From Robertmurraya kyonggiensis (lineage in GTDB: Bacteria; Bacillota; Bacilli; Bacillales; Cytobacillaceae), in contig NZ_SWBM01000003.1 in NCBI RefSeq assembly GCF_005116465.1, forward strand, positions 62,001 to 126,000: 64,000 nucleotides of DNA, read 5' to 3'. Numbering within the stretch: position 1 is the stretch's first letter; each line of letters opens with the position of its first letter. The position numbers were made by a program, and so were the translations under genes. Positions 51,923 to 60,967 of the stretch are shown here, piece after piece. The notes below the pieces were generated by a model that searched no databases, was not told the DNA's origin, and was given only the letters and a program-made list of their open reading frames with translations.

Positions 51923-52926
51923 TCGGAATATCATTCTATTTAAATGACAAACTAGCAGAAGAAAGAATTGTTTTTGCAGGAAAAATGGGTGTGAAGCGAG
52001 CGTTTACCTCGCTTCACCTCCCTGAAGAACAAGGTGAATTAGCCGAACGAGCAAAAAATCTATTAAAGCTAGCCAGCCAAAATGGGATTGAAGTTTTTGC
52101 GGATGTATCCTATAAAACACCTTCTCATTTAGGGATTGATAGCTTTTTCGAGTTGAAGGATTTAGGTGTAACAGGACTTCGTTTGGATGATTTCTTTGAC
52201 CATGGCTTGATTTGTGAATTAGCAAACGAATTTAAAATTGCAGTCAATGCCAGTATTTTATTTGCAAAAGATTTGGATGCTCTAATCTCGCAAGGATTAA
52301 AAACGGAGCATATCATTGGCTGGCATAATTTTTATCCACGTCGTGAGACTGGCTTAAGCAAAGAGTTCTTCCATCAACAAAATGAATTATATAAACGCTA
52401 TGGCATTCCAATCAGTGCCTATGTTCCTGGTGACGGTGAAAAAAGAGGTCCCCTATTCGAAGGATTACCAACTCTTGAAGACCACCGTTCTGCGGATCCT
52501 TTCTTGTCTGCATTAGAGCTTTTTCAAGAAGGAGTAGAAGACGTTTATATCGGGGATCCTGAGCCTGGAGAAGAGCTGTTGAAAAGATTAGTACAATTTG
52601 ATCATGAAAATGTGATTTCACTACGTACCGAAAATGGATTCGGGCATCAAGGAACGTATCAATTAAGACCTGATTTTTCTAGAGATGTTCTACGTTTTAT
52701 GAACACAAGATCGATAGAACCAATCGCTCCTTCCAATAGTTACTCGCGTCCTGTTGGTACAATTACAATGGACAATCAACGATATGGTCGTTACCAAGGC
52801 GAGATTCAAATTGCCATACATGACTTACCTGCAGATGAACGAGTCAATGTAATTGGAAAGATTCATGAAGATGATGTACCATTATTGTTGAAGCTAAAGC
52901 CAGGAATGATGGTTGAACTTGTTTAA
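51919..52926 (+). CDS. mupG: 6-phospho-N-acetylmuramidase
   Basis: A 335-residue protein of the DUF871/MupG family. In Staphylococcus MupG hydrolyses MurNAc-6P-GlcNAc into MurNAc-6-phosphate and GlcNAc. The N-terminal TIM barrel starts GISFYLNDK and contains FTSLHLPEE, LRLDDFF, GWHNFYPRRETGL and DVYIGDPE. A small C-terminal beta domain follows (RYQGEIQIAIHDLP). The start is TTG, overlapping the murP stop by 4 bases, as expected for coupled translation. Its presence implies that a PTS-imported disaccharide is used as well as free MurNAc. A terminator follows. Confidence 0.9.
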   Translation: MIGISFYLNDKLAEERIVFAGKMGVKRAFTSLHLPEEQGELAERAKNLLKLASQNGIEVFADVSYKTPSHLGIDSFFELKDLGVTGLRLDDFFDHGLICELANEFKIAVNASILFAKDLDALISQGLKTEHIIGWHNFYPRRETGLSKEFFHQQNELYKRYGIPISAYVPGDGEKRGPLFEGLPTLEDHRSADPFLSALELFQEGVEDVYIGDPEPGEELLKRLVQFDHENVISLRTENGFGHQGTYQLRPDFSRDVLRFMNTRSIEPIAPSNSYSRPVGTITMDNQRYGRYQGEIQIAIHDLPADERVNVIGKIHEDDVPLLLKLKPGMMVELV

Positions 52927-52970
52927 TTAATTCGAGGCAAAATCTATACGAAAACAGCCTTAGCCGAAAA

Positions 52971-53006
52971 AAATCTAATCCGCCGAGACTGGATTGGATT
53001 TTTTTC
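52971..53006 (+). terminator. Terminator of the mur operon
   Basis: AAATCTAATCC and GGATTGGATTT arms (one mismatch) with a 9-base loop, then TTTTT. Confidence 0.82.
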
Positions 53007-53078
53007 ATATGATATAGACAAACTTAAAAAATGAATCACCTTCCACTTTTTTCGTCTATAAAGAAAGGAAACTAGAAA

Positions 53079-54242
53079 ATGAAGTCCATACTAATTAAGA
53101 ATGTTAAAATTTTCACAGAAACAGAAGTAATCGAGCAAGGCTCCCTCTTGATCGAAAATGGGACAATCTCTCAGGTTACTTCTACACCTTTTGAAACAGA
53201 GCAACTTGAAAATAGAATCATAATTGATGGGACCAATTTAAATCTGATTCCAGGCTTTATTGATGGACATATCCATGGTGCGTACGGAGCAGACGTAATG
53301 GATGCAACAGAAGCCGCACTCGATACAATGGCCACAAACTTACCAAGTGAAGGCACAACAAGCTTCCTTCCCACAACAATTACTCAAGCTCCTGAAAATG
53401 TCGAAAAGGCATTAATTAATGTTAAAAATTATCCAAACAAAGAAGGCCAAGCTGAAGTCATTGGAATCCATTTAGAGGGTCCATTTGTGAATAAAAAACG
53501 TGCCGGTGCTCAGCCATTACAGCATATAGTAGAGCCTGATTTGGAATTATTTCAGAAATGGCAGGCATTATCAGGAAACCTGATTAAAACGATCACAATG
53601 GCACCTGAACATGATGTGGATGGCCATTTTATCGGTACACTTGATAAATCAGGCGTAAATGTATCTGCAGGACATACTGAAACTAATTTTTCAGGAATGA
53701 AAAAAGCAGTATCTGAAGGTATTCGTCAAGTCACTCATTTATGTAATGCGATGTCTGGAATTCACCATCGCGATATTGGTGTCGTTGGGGCCGCTTTTCA
53801 ACTAAAAGAATTACGTGCAGAAGTGATCTGTGACGGCATTCATGTAGCTCCTGAAATGCTTCAACTAGCGTATAACAACATCGGAAGCGATCGCTTGATT
53901 ATGATTACAGATTCTATGAGAGCGAAAGGATTAGAACCTGGCGATTATGAACTCGGTGGTCAACCAGTAAAAGTATCTACTGACCGTGCCGTATTAGAAG
54001 ATGGAACCTTGGCAGGAAGTATTTTAAAAATGAATGAAGGGGCACAACAAATGCTCCAGCTTGACGGAGTTTCTATCGCCGAGATTATTCAGATGGCCTC
54101 CGTCAATCCAGCTAAACAGATCGGAATCTTTGACCGCAAAGGAAGCATCGCGATTGGAAAAGATGCGGACCTTTTACTTGTAGATGACAATATTAATATC
54201 CAATACACAATTTGCCGTGGCGCAATAGCATACAAAGGGTGA
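53079..54242 (+). CDS. nagA: N-acetylglucosamine-6-phosphate deacetylase
   Basis: A 387-residue amidohydrolase converting GlcNAc-6-phosphate to glucosamine-6-phosphate and acetate. Metal and substrate blocks: GFIDGHIHGAYG, HLEGPFVNKKRAGA, SAGHTETNF, HLCNAMSGIHHRD, DGIHVAPEM, and the catalytic aspartate in ITDSMRAKG. Length normal. AAAGGAAAC lies before ATG. An ATATAGACA element about 50 bases upstream is like half of a NagR (YvoA) site, but I count this as weak. It is followed by nagB 5 bases later. Confidence 0.95.
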   Translation: MKSILIKNVKIFTETEVIEQGSLLIENGTISQVTSTPFETEQLENRIIIDGTNLNLIPGFIDGHIHGAYGADVMDATEAALDTMATNLPSEGTTSFLPTTITQAPENVEKALINVKNYPNKEGQAEVIGIHLEGPFVNKKRAGAQPLQHIVEPDLELFQKWQALSGNLIKTITMAPEHDVDGHFIGTLDKSGVNVSAGHTETNFSGMKKAVSEGIRQVTHLCNAMSGIHHRDIGVVGAAFQLKELRAEVICDGIHVAPEMLQLAYNNIGSDRLIMITDSMRAKGLEPGDYELGGQPVKVSTDRAVLEDGTLAGSILKMNEGAQQMLQLDGVSIAEIIQMASVNPAKQIGIFDRKGSIAIGKDADLLLVDDNINIQYTICRGAIAYKG

Positions 54243-54247
54243 ATATT

Positions 54248-54979
54248 ATGAAACTAATAACTGTAAAAAATTATGATGAAATGAGCCAAAAAGCAAGTTC
54301 ATTTATTTTAGACTTAATCCAAAGCAAAGAGAACCCTGTTCTAGGTTTAGCTACTGGTTCCACACCAGAAGGCTTATACCGTTACTTAATCGAAGCTTAC
54401 AAAGAAGGAAAAGCCTCTTTTCAACATGTTACTACCTTTAACTTAGATGAATACGTGGGAATCGAAAGAGCTGATGCAAATAGCTACTATTCCTTTATGC
54501 AGGAAAATTTCTTTAAGCATGTTGATATTTCACCAAGTCAAACCTTCCTACCCAATGGAAAAGCTGCGGATTTACAGGCTGAATGTGAAGACTATGAGCA
54601 ACTTATCTCAAACGCAAGTCAAATTGACATTCAAGTATTAGGTCTTGGTTTAAACGGACACATTGGCTTTAATGAACCAGGAACGCCTTTTTCGATTAGA
54701 ACACATGTCGTTGATTTAGAAGAATCTACTCGTGAAGCTAACTCAAGATTTTTCGAAAGTATAGATGAAGTACCAACTCAAGCGATTACGATGGGAATTG
54801 GAACCATCATGGAAAGTAAAATGATTCTTCTCCTCGTTTCAGGTGAACAGAAAGCAGAAGCGCTTGTACGTTTATTTACGAATGAAGTATCTGAAGAGTT
54901 TCCAGCTTCCATCCTTCAAAACCACCCTAATGTGGTCATTATTGCAGATGAAGCTGCATCAAAACATCTTTCAAAATAA
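54248..54979 (+). CDS. nagB: Glucosamine-6-phosphate deaminase
   Basis: A 243-residue isomerase-deaminase making fructose-6-phosphate and ammonia. GLATGSTPEGLYR binds the phosphate, FNLDEYVGIE holds the catalytic aspartate, and GLGLNGHIGFNEPGTPF holds the active-site histidine. Start at ATG 54248 with GGGTGA upstream; the frame is open 12 codons into nagA without reason to use it. The nagR regulator usual in Bacilli is not next to it. A GGAACA/TGTTCC hairpin at 55014-55040 with a poor T-run may end the transcript, at the border of repeat array 4. Confidence 0.95.
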   Translation: MKLITVKNYDEMSQKASSFILDLIQSKENPVLGLATGSTPEGLYRYLIEAYKEGKASFQHVTTFNLDEYVGIERADANSYYSFMQENFFKHVDISPSQTFLPNGKAADLQAECEDYEQLISNASQIDIQVLGLGLNGHIGFNEPGTPFSIRTHVVDLEESTREANSRFFESIDEVPTQAITMGIGTIMESKMILLLVSGEQKAEALVRLFTNEVSEEFPASILQNHPNVVIIADEAASKHLSK

Positions 54980-55028
54980 TAATAAATGATGTCTATTAGA
55001 GAACTATTTTAATGGAACAGGCAAATAA

Positions 55029-55680
55029 AGTGCTTGTTCCCTTTCCATGAAGACATCTATTTTGATATTCTACTAAATCTTGTCCTTATGATTTTTTCAT
55101 GAGGACATCTTTTTTGTTTATCTTCACAATCCTGTCTTCATGACTAGTTCACGTGGACACTATTGTTAGGTTTTTGATAATAGTTGTCTTCATGACTAGT
55201 TCATGTGGACACTGTTGATGAGATTTTGATAATAGTTGTCTTCATGACGAGTTCATGCAGACACTGTTGTTAGGTTTTTGATAATAGTTGTCTTCATGAC
55301 GAGTTCATGTGGACACTATTGATGAGATTTTGATAATAGTTGTCTTCATGACGAGTTCATGCGGACACTGTTGATGAGGTTTTGATAATAGTTGTCTTCA
55401 TGACAAGTTCATGTGGACACTGTTGATGAGATTTTGATAATAGTTGTCTTCATGACGGGTTCATGCGGACACTATTGTTAGGTTTTTGATAATAGTTGTC
55501 TTCATGACGGGTTCATGTGGACATTGTTGATGAGATTTTGATAATAGTTGTCTTCATGACGAATTCATGCGGACACTATCGTTAGTTTTTTGATTATAGT
55601 TGTCTTCATGACGAGTTCATGCGGACACTATTGTTAGGTTTTTGATAATAGTTGTCTTCTTGACCGCTTTTTCTACAAAA
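55029..55680. repeat. 52-bp tandem repeat array 4, about 12 units with two alternating types
   Basis: TGTCTTCATGA recurs at 55133, 55185, 55237 and every 52 bases to 55653, with degenerate in-register units at 55081 and about 55029. The palindrome arms are TGTCTTCATGAC and TTCATGCGGACA around a GAG-type centre. Spacers are of two kinds, GTTAGGTTTTTGA and GATGAGATTTTGA, which mostly alternate, giving a 104-bp higher-order unit. It lies between the convergent nagB and PHP genes. Confidence 0.95.
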
Positions 55681-55683
55681 CAA

Positions 55684-55730
55684 AAGCTGTCCAATTGGGC
55701 ATCTAAACAACACACCATTTGTGACAGCTT
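55684..55730 (-). terminator. Probable terminator of the ECF-PHP operon
   Basis: AAGCTGTC and GACAGCTT form an 8-bp stem with a long (31-base) loop, followed on the minus strand by TTGTTTTG. Confidence 0.55.
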
Positions 55731-55736
55731 CCTCAT

Positions 55737-56507
55737 CTATTCAAGTACCATTTGATTTTCTTGTTTCTCTTTTTCAATTGCTTTTAGACGAGTTGCCTCA
55801 GACACACGGTAATGTAAATCTTCAGCCACTTCTACTGAAAAATGTCCTTCTAAAACAGCATTCTTTAACTCTTTTACATTCGCACAATCCTGTTCAAGAA
55901 TCGTATAAACCGCTCCATACTGCATAAAATGATGGGTGTCACTTCCCCCAACAACAGGTTTATCAAGCTTTAACGCTAAAGAATGAACATCCCTCTTATT
56001 TTCCGCTACCCCACGTGTATGCAAATCTTTTCCGTTCAAATCAAAAGCATCTAACTGTTTTAATAAAGAGGGATCTAAATCCTTCAAAGGTGTACCTGGT
56101 CGATAAGGATGTGCCCCAATAACGAGCATGTCATAATTCGAACGTAGCTTCAGCAGGTCTGCAAAAGGAATGAAAGCTCCTTTTTCCGTGTAACTATTCA
56201 ACTTCTCACGCATGTCACGTACATCTTGAAGGTCACCGATACACAAAATGTGTCCCACCTCAAAAATGTCCACTTCCATGCCTGGAAATACTTTTAGACC
56301 ATGAATATCATAATAGCCATCCAGATAGGTAAAATATTCATCAAGTGTATCGTATACCTCGTGAAAGTTTTTCGTATTAAAATGCTCGGTTAAAGCAATG
56401 CCATCTAGACCAGCAAGCAAAGCACTTTTAGCCATCTCCTCGAAATATGGCAAAGAAAAATCAACTTTCTTCGATAATTTTGCATGGGTATGGAAATCAA
56501 ATTTCAT
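55737..56507 (-). CDS. PHP-domain phosphoesterase
   Basis: A 256-residue PHP (polymerase and histidinol phosphatase) domain protein. Metal-binding blocks are complete: DFHTHAKLS (His6, His8), ALTEHFN, GMEVDI, IGAHPYRPG, and GGSDTHH near residue 195. Such stand-alone proteins dephosphorylate small molecules such as sugar phosphates or nucleotides. It starts 12 bases after the EcfT-like gene and is the last gene of the ECF operon, so it may act on the phosphorylated form of the imported compound. Not histidinol phosphatase by context. Confidence 0.84.
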   Translation of the reverse strand: MKFDFHTHAKLSKKVDFSLPYFEEMAKSALLAGLDGIALTEHFNTKNFHEVYDTLDEYFTYLDGYYDIHGLKVFPGMEVDIFEVGHILCIGDLQDVRDMREKLNSYTEKGAFIPFADLLKLRSNYDMLVIGAHPYRPGTPLKDLDPSLLKQLDAFDLNGKDLHTRGVAENKRDVHSLALKLDKPVVGGSDTHHFMQYGAVYTILEQDCANVKELKNAVLEGHFSVEVAEDLHYRVSEATRLKAIEKEKQENQMVLE

Positions 56508-56519
56508 GATAACTCTCCT

Positions 56520-57338
56520 CTATAACACAAAATGCAATGCATGGACTATGATTAAATATAAAACAGAAATCATCATAAACGAGTAATCGATATACGTAAG
56601 CTTTAAATAGCCTGTTTTCAGCTTGATCATCTCTGAATCTTTAGCAGCATAACTGAAACCTTTAGTTTCAAGAGCTTCTACTGTTGTTCGCGAACGTTTA
56701 GCCGTGTTTAAAATAAGTGGATAAAAAGACCGGATAAAAACAATTAAATAGTATGCTAGCTTCCGCCAATAGAAAATACCATTTTTAGAAGGCGCTTGCC
56801 CTCTCAAACGATAAGACAAAATGATTTGTTGGAATTCTTCTAGTAAAGTTGGGAGAATGCGATAGCCATACGCGACGCTAAATGAAAAGGCTGAGGGAAA
56901 TCCCATTCTTAACAAGGCGTCGCTAAATTTTTCCGGATTTAGGCTTGTAAAAACAGCTACACTTGCTAAAGAAATTCCTCCTAGTTTGATACTGAGCCAG
57001 AACATCGGCAGAACCGTTTCAAAATTCCCTCCAAAAAGAAGTGATATTAGAAAAATAATCCCCATCTCTGTGAGTAAACCGAGGCCAAGGACAACAAGAA
57101 TGAGCGGGCTCACCTTTGCTTTGTATGTCAAAAAAATCATGAATAATAAATACCCAATTAATACAACATGGCTATGAATGAACCATGGGACAATAGCAAA
57201 GTAGCTGTACCAAATGAGCAGGACACGCGGATCAAGCTTTGTTAAGAGATTGACCTCCGTACTGTATGCCGTTCTCACCAATTCCCCTTTCACATATTCA
57301 AGGGAAAATTTCTCGTTTAACAATTTACTAGTTTCCAA
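56520..57338 (-). CDS. ECF transporter transmembrane (T) component
   Basis: A 272-residue EcfT/CbiQ-family membrane protein with about five hydrophobic segments. The two coupling-helix motifs are present: LRGQAPSKNG and SRTTVEALETKGFSY, the latter matching the A-R-S / A-R-G type element that contacts the ATPase. It overlaps the ATPase gene by 11 bases. With the fused ATPase and the membrane protein at 59024 it makes a dedicated (group I) ECF importer. It is distinct from the housekeeping EcfT encoded near ribosomal genes, since two fused ATPase domains accompany it. Confidence 0.87.
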   Translation of the reverse strand: METSKLLNEKFSLEYVKGELVRTAYSTEVNLLTKLDPRVLLIWYSYFAIVPWFIHSHVVLIGYLLFMIFLTYKAKVSPLILVVLGLGLLTEMGIIFLISLLFGGNFETVLPMFWLSIKLGGISLASVAVFTSLNPEKFSDALLRMGFPSAFSFSVAYGYRILPTLLEEFQQIILSYRLRGQAPSKNGIFYWRKLAYYLIVFIRSFYPLILNTAKRSRTTVEALETKGFSYAAKDSEMIKLKTGYLKLTYIDYSFMMISVLYLIIVHALHFVL

Positions 57339-59031
57339 CTAACACACCTCGCTGCTCTACTTGCCTCCAGCAATCTAGAAATACCTCAATTGTGGCACAG
57401 TGTGGCAAATTCAACTCGTGGCATAACGTTACAATTTGTGGTGGAACAAGACCTGCACAGTTTAAGATTTCTTGTTGGTTAAAAATGACCTCGCTCGTAT
57501 CATCCGCGATCAATTCTCCTTGATGCATCACGAGAATGCGATTGGCCCACTCAGCTACAAGCTGCATATCGTGGGTCGCCACAATAATGGTATCTACATG
57601 TTTTTTTAGCCGTTGCAACATCAGTACAACTTTATTTTTCGTTGCAATATCTAAATTAGCAGTCGGTTCATCAAGGATAACAACAGATGGCCTCATCGCT
57701 GCTCCTATTGCCAATGACACTCTACGCTGTTGTCCACCACTGAGGAGCCTAGCGTCTTGATGCTGAAGACTCGTTAAATCAAAGTCTTCTAGAATCTGGT
57801 CAACAAGGGCCGTTGCATTTTCTACTTTTCGTGCCTTTAAATAAAATTCAATTTCCTTTCTTACACTATCATCAATAAACATTTCCTCTGCATTTTGAAA
57901 GACAAAAGCTACATCATTTGACAGTATTTCAGGAGAAATTTTCTTTAATGTCTTTCCAAACAATTCAATCGAACCTTCGGTTGGCCTTACAATCCCAGTC
58001 AGAAGCTTTAATAATGAAGATTTGCCTGCCCCATTATTTCCAACGAGAGCAATTTGGTCTCCTTTGTGGAAAGTCGCTGAGACATTATTGAGCGCCTTTT
58101 TCATTTGTTTTTGCAACGTTTTATAGCTTACCGTAGCATTTTTAACAGCTAGCACCGCTGAATTCTCTGTTTTAACCGATTCTGGTAAAAATGTATGGGC
58201 TGGCAAATTCAACTGAAAGTATGCAACGGCTTCCTCTATCGTGATGGGATAGGCTGTATCCCGATTCAAATAATGTGCAGCCATTGTTACTTGAGGTGGA
58301 AAGATTTGTCGTGATATCAAATCCTCCACACTACAAAGCGCTTCTCGAACATCCTTCTTCCATAGCACCTTTCCCTGATCCATCAGGGCAACGCTCTTAC
58401 AATATTCTGCAATAAACTCTGTATGATGCTCGATCACGATAATCGTCATACCGTACTCTTCATTTAATGTTCTTAAAACATCATATATACGCTTGGCATG
58501 CTGAGGGTCCAATTGAGCAACGGGCTCATCCACAATTAACACTTTCGGTCTCATCGCGATCGCTCCTGCTAAGGCAAGTAAATGCTTTTGACCTCCGCTT
58601 AATTGCCATACGAATTCGTTGGCTAGGTGAGTAAGACCCGTAACTTGTAATGCCCATTTGCCCCGTTCCTTAAAATCAGACAATCCATAATTCAAAGGAA
58701 CAAATGAGGCATCGTCTAGTACAGTTGGGCGCAGTAATTGATTCTCAAAATCTTGATATACATAGCCAATTGATTTTGAAAGTGTGGCTACATCATGAGT
58801 TGTCGTAATGTGACCGTTTGAGATAACTTCTCCTTCAAATTCCCCAACATAGAAATGGGGGATGAGCCCATTCATCAATTTACAAATCGTTGATTTCCCT
58901 GAACCGTTTCCTCCAATAATAGCTAAGAACTCCCCTTCTTCAACTATCAAGTTCGCTCCATTTAGCACTCTTACATCACTGCCTGGATACTGAAACGTCA
59001 CATTTTGAATTTCGATCAATGGCTTAGACAA
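57328..59031 (-). CDS. ECF transporter ATPase, two fused ABC domains
   Basis: A 567-residue protein holding two complete nucleotide-binding domains. Domain 1: Walker A GGNGSGKST (40-48), signature LSGGQKHLLALAG, Walker B VLIVDEPVAQLD. Domain 2 (after about residue 300): Walker A GNNGAGKSS, signature LSGGQQRRVSLAIG, Walker B VVILDEPTANLD. Both sites look catalytic. This equals EcfA1 and EcfA2 joined in one chain, as in YkoD-type importers. It overlaps the genes on both sides (8 and 11 bases), so the three parts are made together. Confidence 0.9.
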   Translation of the reverse strand: MSKPLIEIQNVTFQYPGSDVRVLNGANLIVEEGEFLAIIGGNGSGKSTICKLMNGLIPHFYVGEFEGEVISNGHITTTHDVATLSKSIGYVYQDFENQLLRPTVLDDASFVPLNYGLSDFKERGKWALQVTGLTHLANEFVWQLSGGQKHLLALAGAIAMRPKVLIVDEPVAQLDPQHAKRIYDVLRTLNEEYGMTIIVIEHHTEFIAEYCKSVALMDQGKVLWKKDVREALCSVEDLISRQIFPPQVTMAAHYLNRDTAYPITIEEAVAYFQLNLPAHTFLPESVKTENSAVLAVKNATVSYKTLQKQMKKALNNVSATFHKGDQIALVGNNGAGKSSLLKLLTGIVRPTEGSIELFGKTLKKISPEILSNDVAFVFQNAEEMFIDDSVRKEIEFYLKARKVENATALVDQILEDFDLTSLQHQDARLLSGGQQRRVSLAIGAAMRPSVVILDEPTANLDIATKNKVVLMLQRLKKHVDTIIVATHDMQLVAEWANRILVMHQGELIADDTSEVIFNQQEILNCAGLVPPQIVTLCHELNLPHCATIEVFLDCWRQVEQRGVLVGN

Positions 59032-59896
59032 TATTACTCATATCCTCTTTTGATGAGTCTTTACCCTTTTTCAACAAATAAGCGATAATCGCAATGGAGC
59101 ATAGTGCAGCAACACCAATCACAATCCAAATCACTTGTGTACCATAAGTATCAACAAATTCTGGCTCCCAGACACCGATCTCAATATCTAACTCTGCTAA
59201 AGTAGTTGCAAGGAATGCAATCACAGATAATACAAGACTCATAAGAACAAATTTTGGCGTAATGATTTCATTTATTTGATAGTTAGCTTTATTGCTACGA
59301 GGCTTCATTCCTAACAAAGGCTCAATTTTTCCATATAAACGAGGTACTAAATACAGTGTTGGTAGTAAGGCAAAAAGTGTCCCCGAGAAAATTAGGTCTG
59401 TTAAGAATTCAACGCCTTCTACCACATAAATACTCTCTGCTAAACCAGGTACTGCTTCAAAGTCCTCGACTCCAATAACGACTTTTACGATATCAACAAT
59501 TGTACTTAAAACAAGGAATATACCATAACCAGCAATTGCCCCCATAGCAACCTGTGATCTGCTTTGAGCATTGCGGATAATCATACCTCCGATACACATT
59601 CCAAGGGAAAATAGAATAAACTTCTCAAGTTCGTCAATACCACCAAATTGCCCTAACATTAACTCTCCAAAAATCAATTCACCTGTTGAGGCACCAATGG
59701 CAGCATACAAAGGATGGAATAACATACATAGTGCTAACGGAATAAAGGCAAAACAATCGATTTGTAATTCAATTGGTCCAATATTTACAGATGGGACAAG
59801 TTCGGTAAACATGTTACTTAGTCCGTAAAGACACATAGACAAAATAAATACCATCATTTTTTGAGATTGAGTGAGTACATATCGTTCTTTTAACAT
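59024..59896 (-). CDS. Predicted substrate-binding (S) membrane component of the ECF transporter
   Basis: A 290-residue membrane protein. About five to six helices cover residues 15-190 (GLSNMFTELVPSVNIGPIELQ in the first loop, AAIGASTGELIFGELMLGQFGG in the core). Two further helices follow at about 213-235 and 258-277. The core resembles ECF S components (HPLYAAIGASTGELI), but the chain is about 100 residues longer than usual. First gene of the ECF operon. The substrate is not recognisable: no thiamine, biotin, folate or riboflavin signature, and no riboswitch is seen upstream. Control by the divergent RpiR protein suggests a sugar-like or phosphorylatable compound. Confidence 0.72.
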   Translation of the reverse strand: MLKERYVLTQSQKMMVFILSMCLYGLSNMFTELVPSVNIGPIELQIDCFAFIPLALCMLFHPLYAAIGASTGELIFGELMLGQFGGIDELEKFILFSLGMCIGGMIIRNAQSRSQVAMGAIAGYGIFLVLSTIVDIVKVVIGVEDFEAVPGLAESIYVVEGVEFLTDLIFSGTLFALLPTLYLVPRLYGKIEPLLGMKPRSNKANYQINEIITPKFVLMSLVLSVIAFLATTLAELDIEIGVWEPEFVDTYGTQVIWIVIGVAALCSIAIIAYLLKKGKDSSKEDMSNIV

Positions 59897-60053
59897 TTCC
59901 TTTCCTCCTTAACTCTTATTACCACTTATTCTAGTTAGCAATTGTAAAGGAAATATTAAGAAATAGTTAGATAATTGTAAGATTTTTTTATTTTATATAT
60001 TTATGAAAAATATTTTTCTTTTTGTGATAACATGGTTGCAGGAGGGATTTTTT

Positions 60054-60896
60054 GTGGATATGGAATGGGATGTAAAAAAGCTGACTGCCAATCAAAAACG
60101 GATTGCAGACTTCATCGAAAAAATGGGGAAACAAATATTATACTACTCTGAAACAGAATTAGCAGAGACGCTTGAAATAAGCAACGCTACTGTTTCTCGC
60201 TTTTGGAAGCAAATTGGCTACGACAACTTCAAATCGTTTAAAGCTGCACTAAAGGAAAAAGAACAGATATCACCTGATAACAAGCTGAAAAATTCCTTAC
60301 TACAAATTCAGGATCAAGAACTACAGATCCACGAGCATTTGCTTTCCATAACGAAAAGTCAGCTCGTTAATACTTTACAAGAAATTGATTATGAAAAATT
60401 TAATAAAGCAATTAGATTAATGTCTATTTGCAGAAAAATATATATTCATGCTCCAAGCTCATCAGAAGGTCTTTCGATTTTAATGAAGCATCGACTCGCC
60501 CGCTTTGGTTTAGAGATCGAGCTTTTACCAAAAAGCGGACATGAATTATTCGAGTCGCTCATGCATATTCGCAAGGAAGATGTTGTGTTTATTTTTGGAT
60601 TTGTGGCAATGAATCGCGAGGCAAGTGTTCTGCTCGATTACGCCAAAAGAGTAAACTATAAAACCATCATCCTGACAGATTTGCTAATTTCTGATTTTCA
60701 AGAGAATGGGGATTATATTTTCTATACAAATCGAGGAGAACTGTGGGAATTTCACTCGATGATTGCCCCAACTTTTTTAGTAGAGAACTTTATTCTGGGG
60801 ATTGGACAGTACTTAGAAAAGCAATCACTAGAGAATTTAGAGAAATTAAGTGAATTACGAAAGCTTTATAAGGAACAATTGCCGAAGCTGAAATAA
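60054..60896 (+). CDS. RpiR-family transcriptional regulator
   Basis: A 280-residue regulator with N-terminal helix-turn-helix (KKLTANQKRIADFI ... LEISNATVSRFWKQIGYDNFKSFK, about 6-70) and a C-terminal SIS domain (IYIHAPSSSEGLSILM, VVFIFGFVAMNRE). The usual GxSxxS sugar-phosphate loop is altered here (APSSSEG), so the ligand may differ from classical RpiR. Start at GTG 60054 (M-D-M-E-W-D) because GGAGGG lies 7 bases before; the next ATG is two codons on. It diverges from the ECF operon across about 150 bases and is the obvious regulator of it. Confidence 0.86.
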   Translation: MDMEWDVKKLTANQKRIADFIEKMGKQILYYSETELAETLEISNATVSRFWKQIGYDNFKSFKAALKEKEQISPDNKLKNSLLQIQDQELQIHEHLLSITKSQLVNTLQEIDYEKFNKAIRLMSICRKIYIHAPSSSEGLSILMKHRLARFGLEIELLPKSGHELFESLMHIRKEDVVFIFGFVAMNREASVLLDYAKRVNYKTIILTDLLISDFQENGDYIFYTNRGELWEFHSMIAPTFLVENFILGIGQYLEKQSLENLEKLSELRKLYKEQLPKLK

Positions 60897-60967
60897 AATT
60901 GAGGAGCTAAAATTGGCTCCTCCATTTATTTATGTTCGCTGTTTTCTCTTTGATTGTTTATTTTCTG

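Noticed and set aside
52927-53078. NagR operator before nagA
   Set aside because: An ATATAGACA half-like element is present but no convincing full site; mentioned only as weak.
55029-55680. Repeat array as a coding repeat protein
   Set aside because: The 52-base period shifts frame at every unit and stops occur in all frames.
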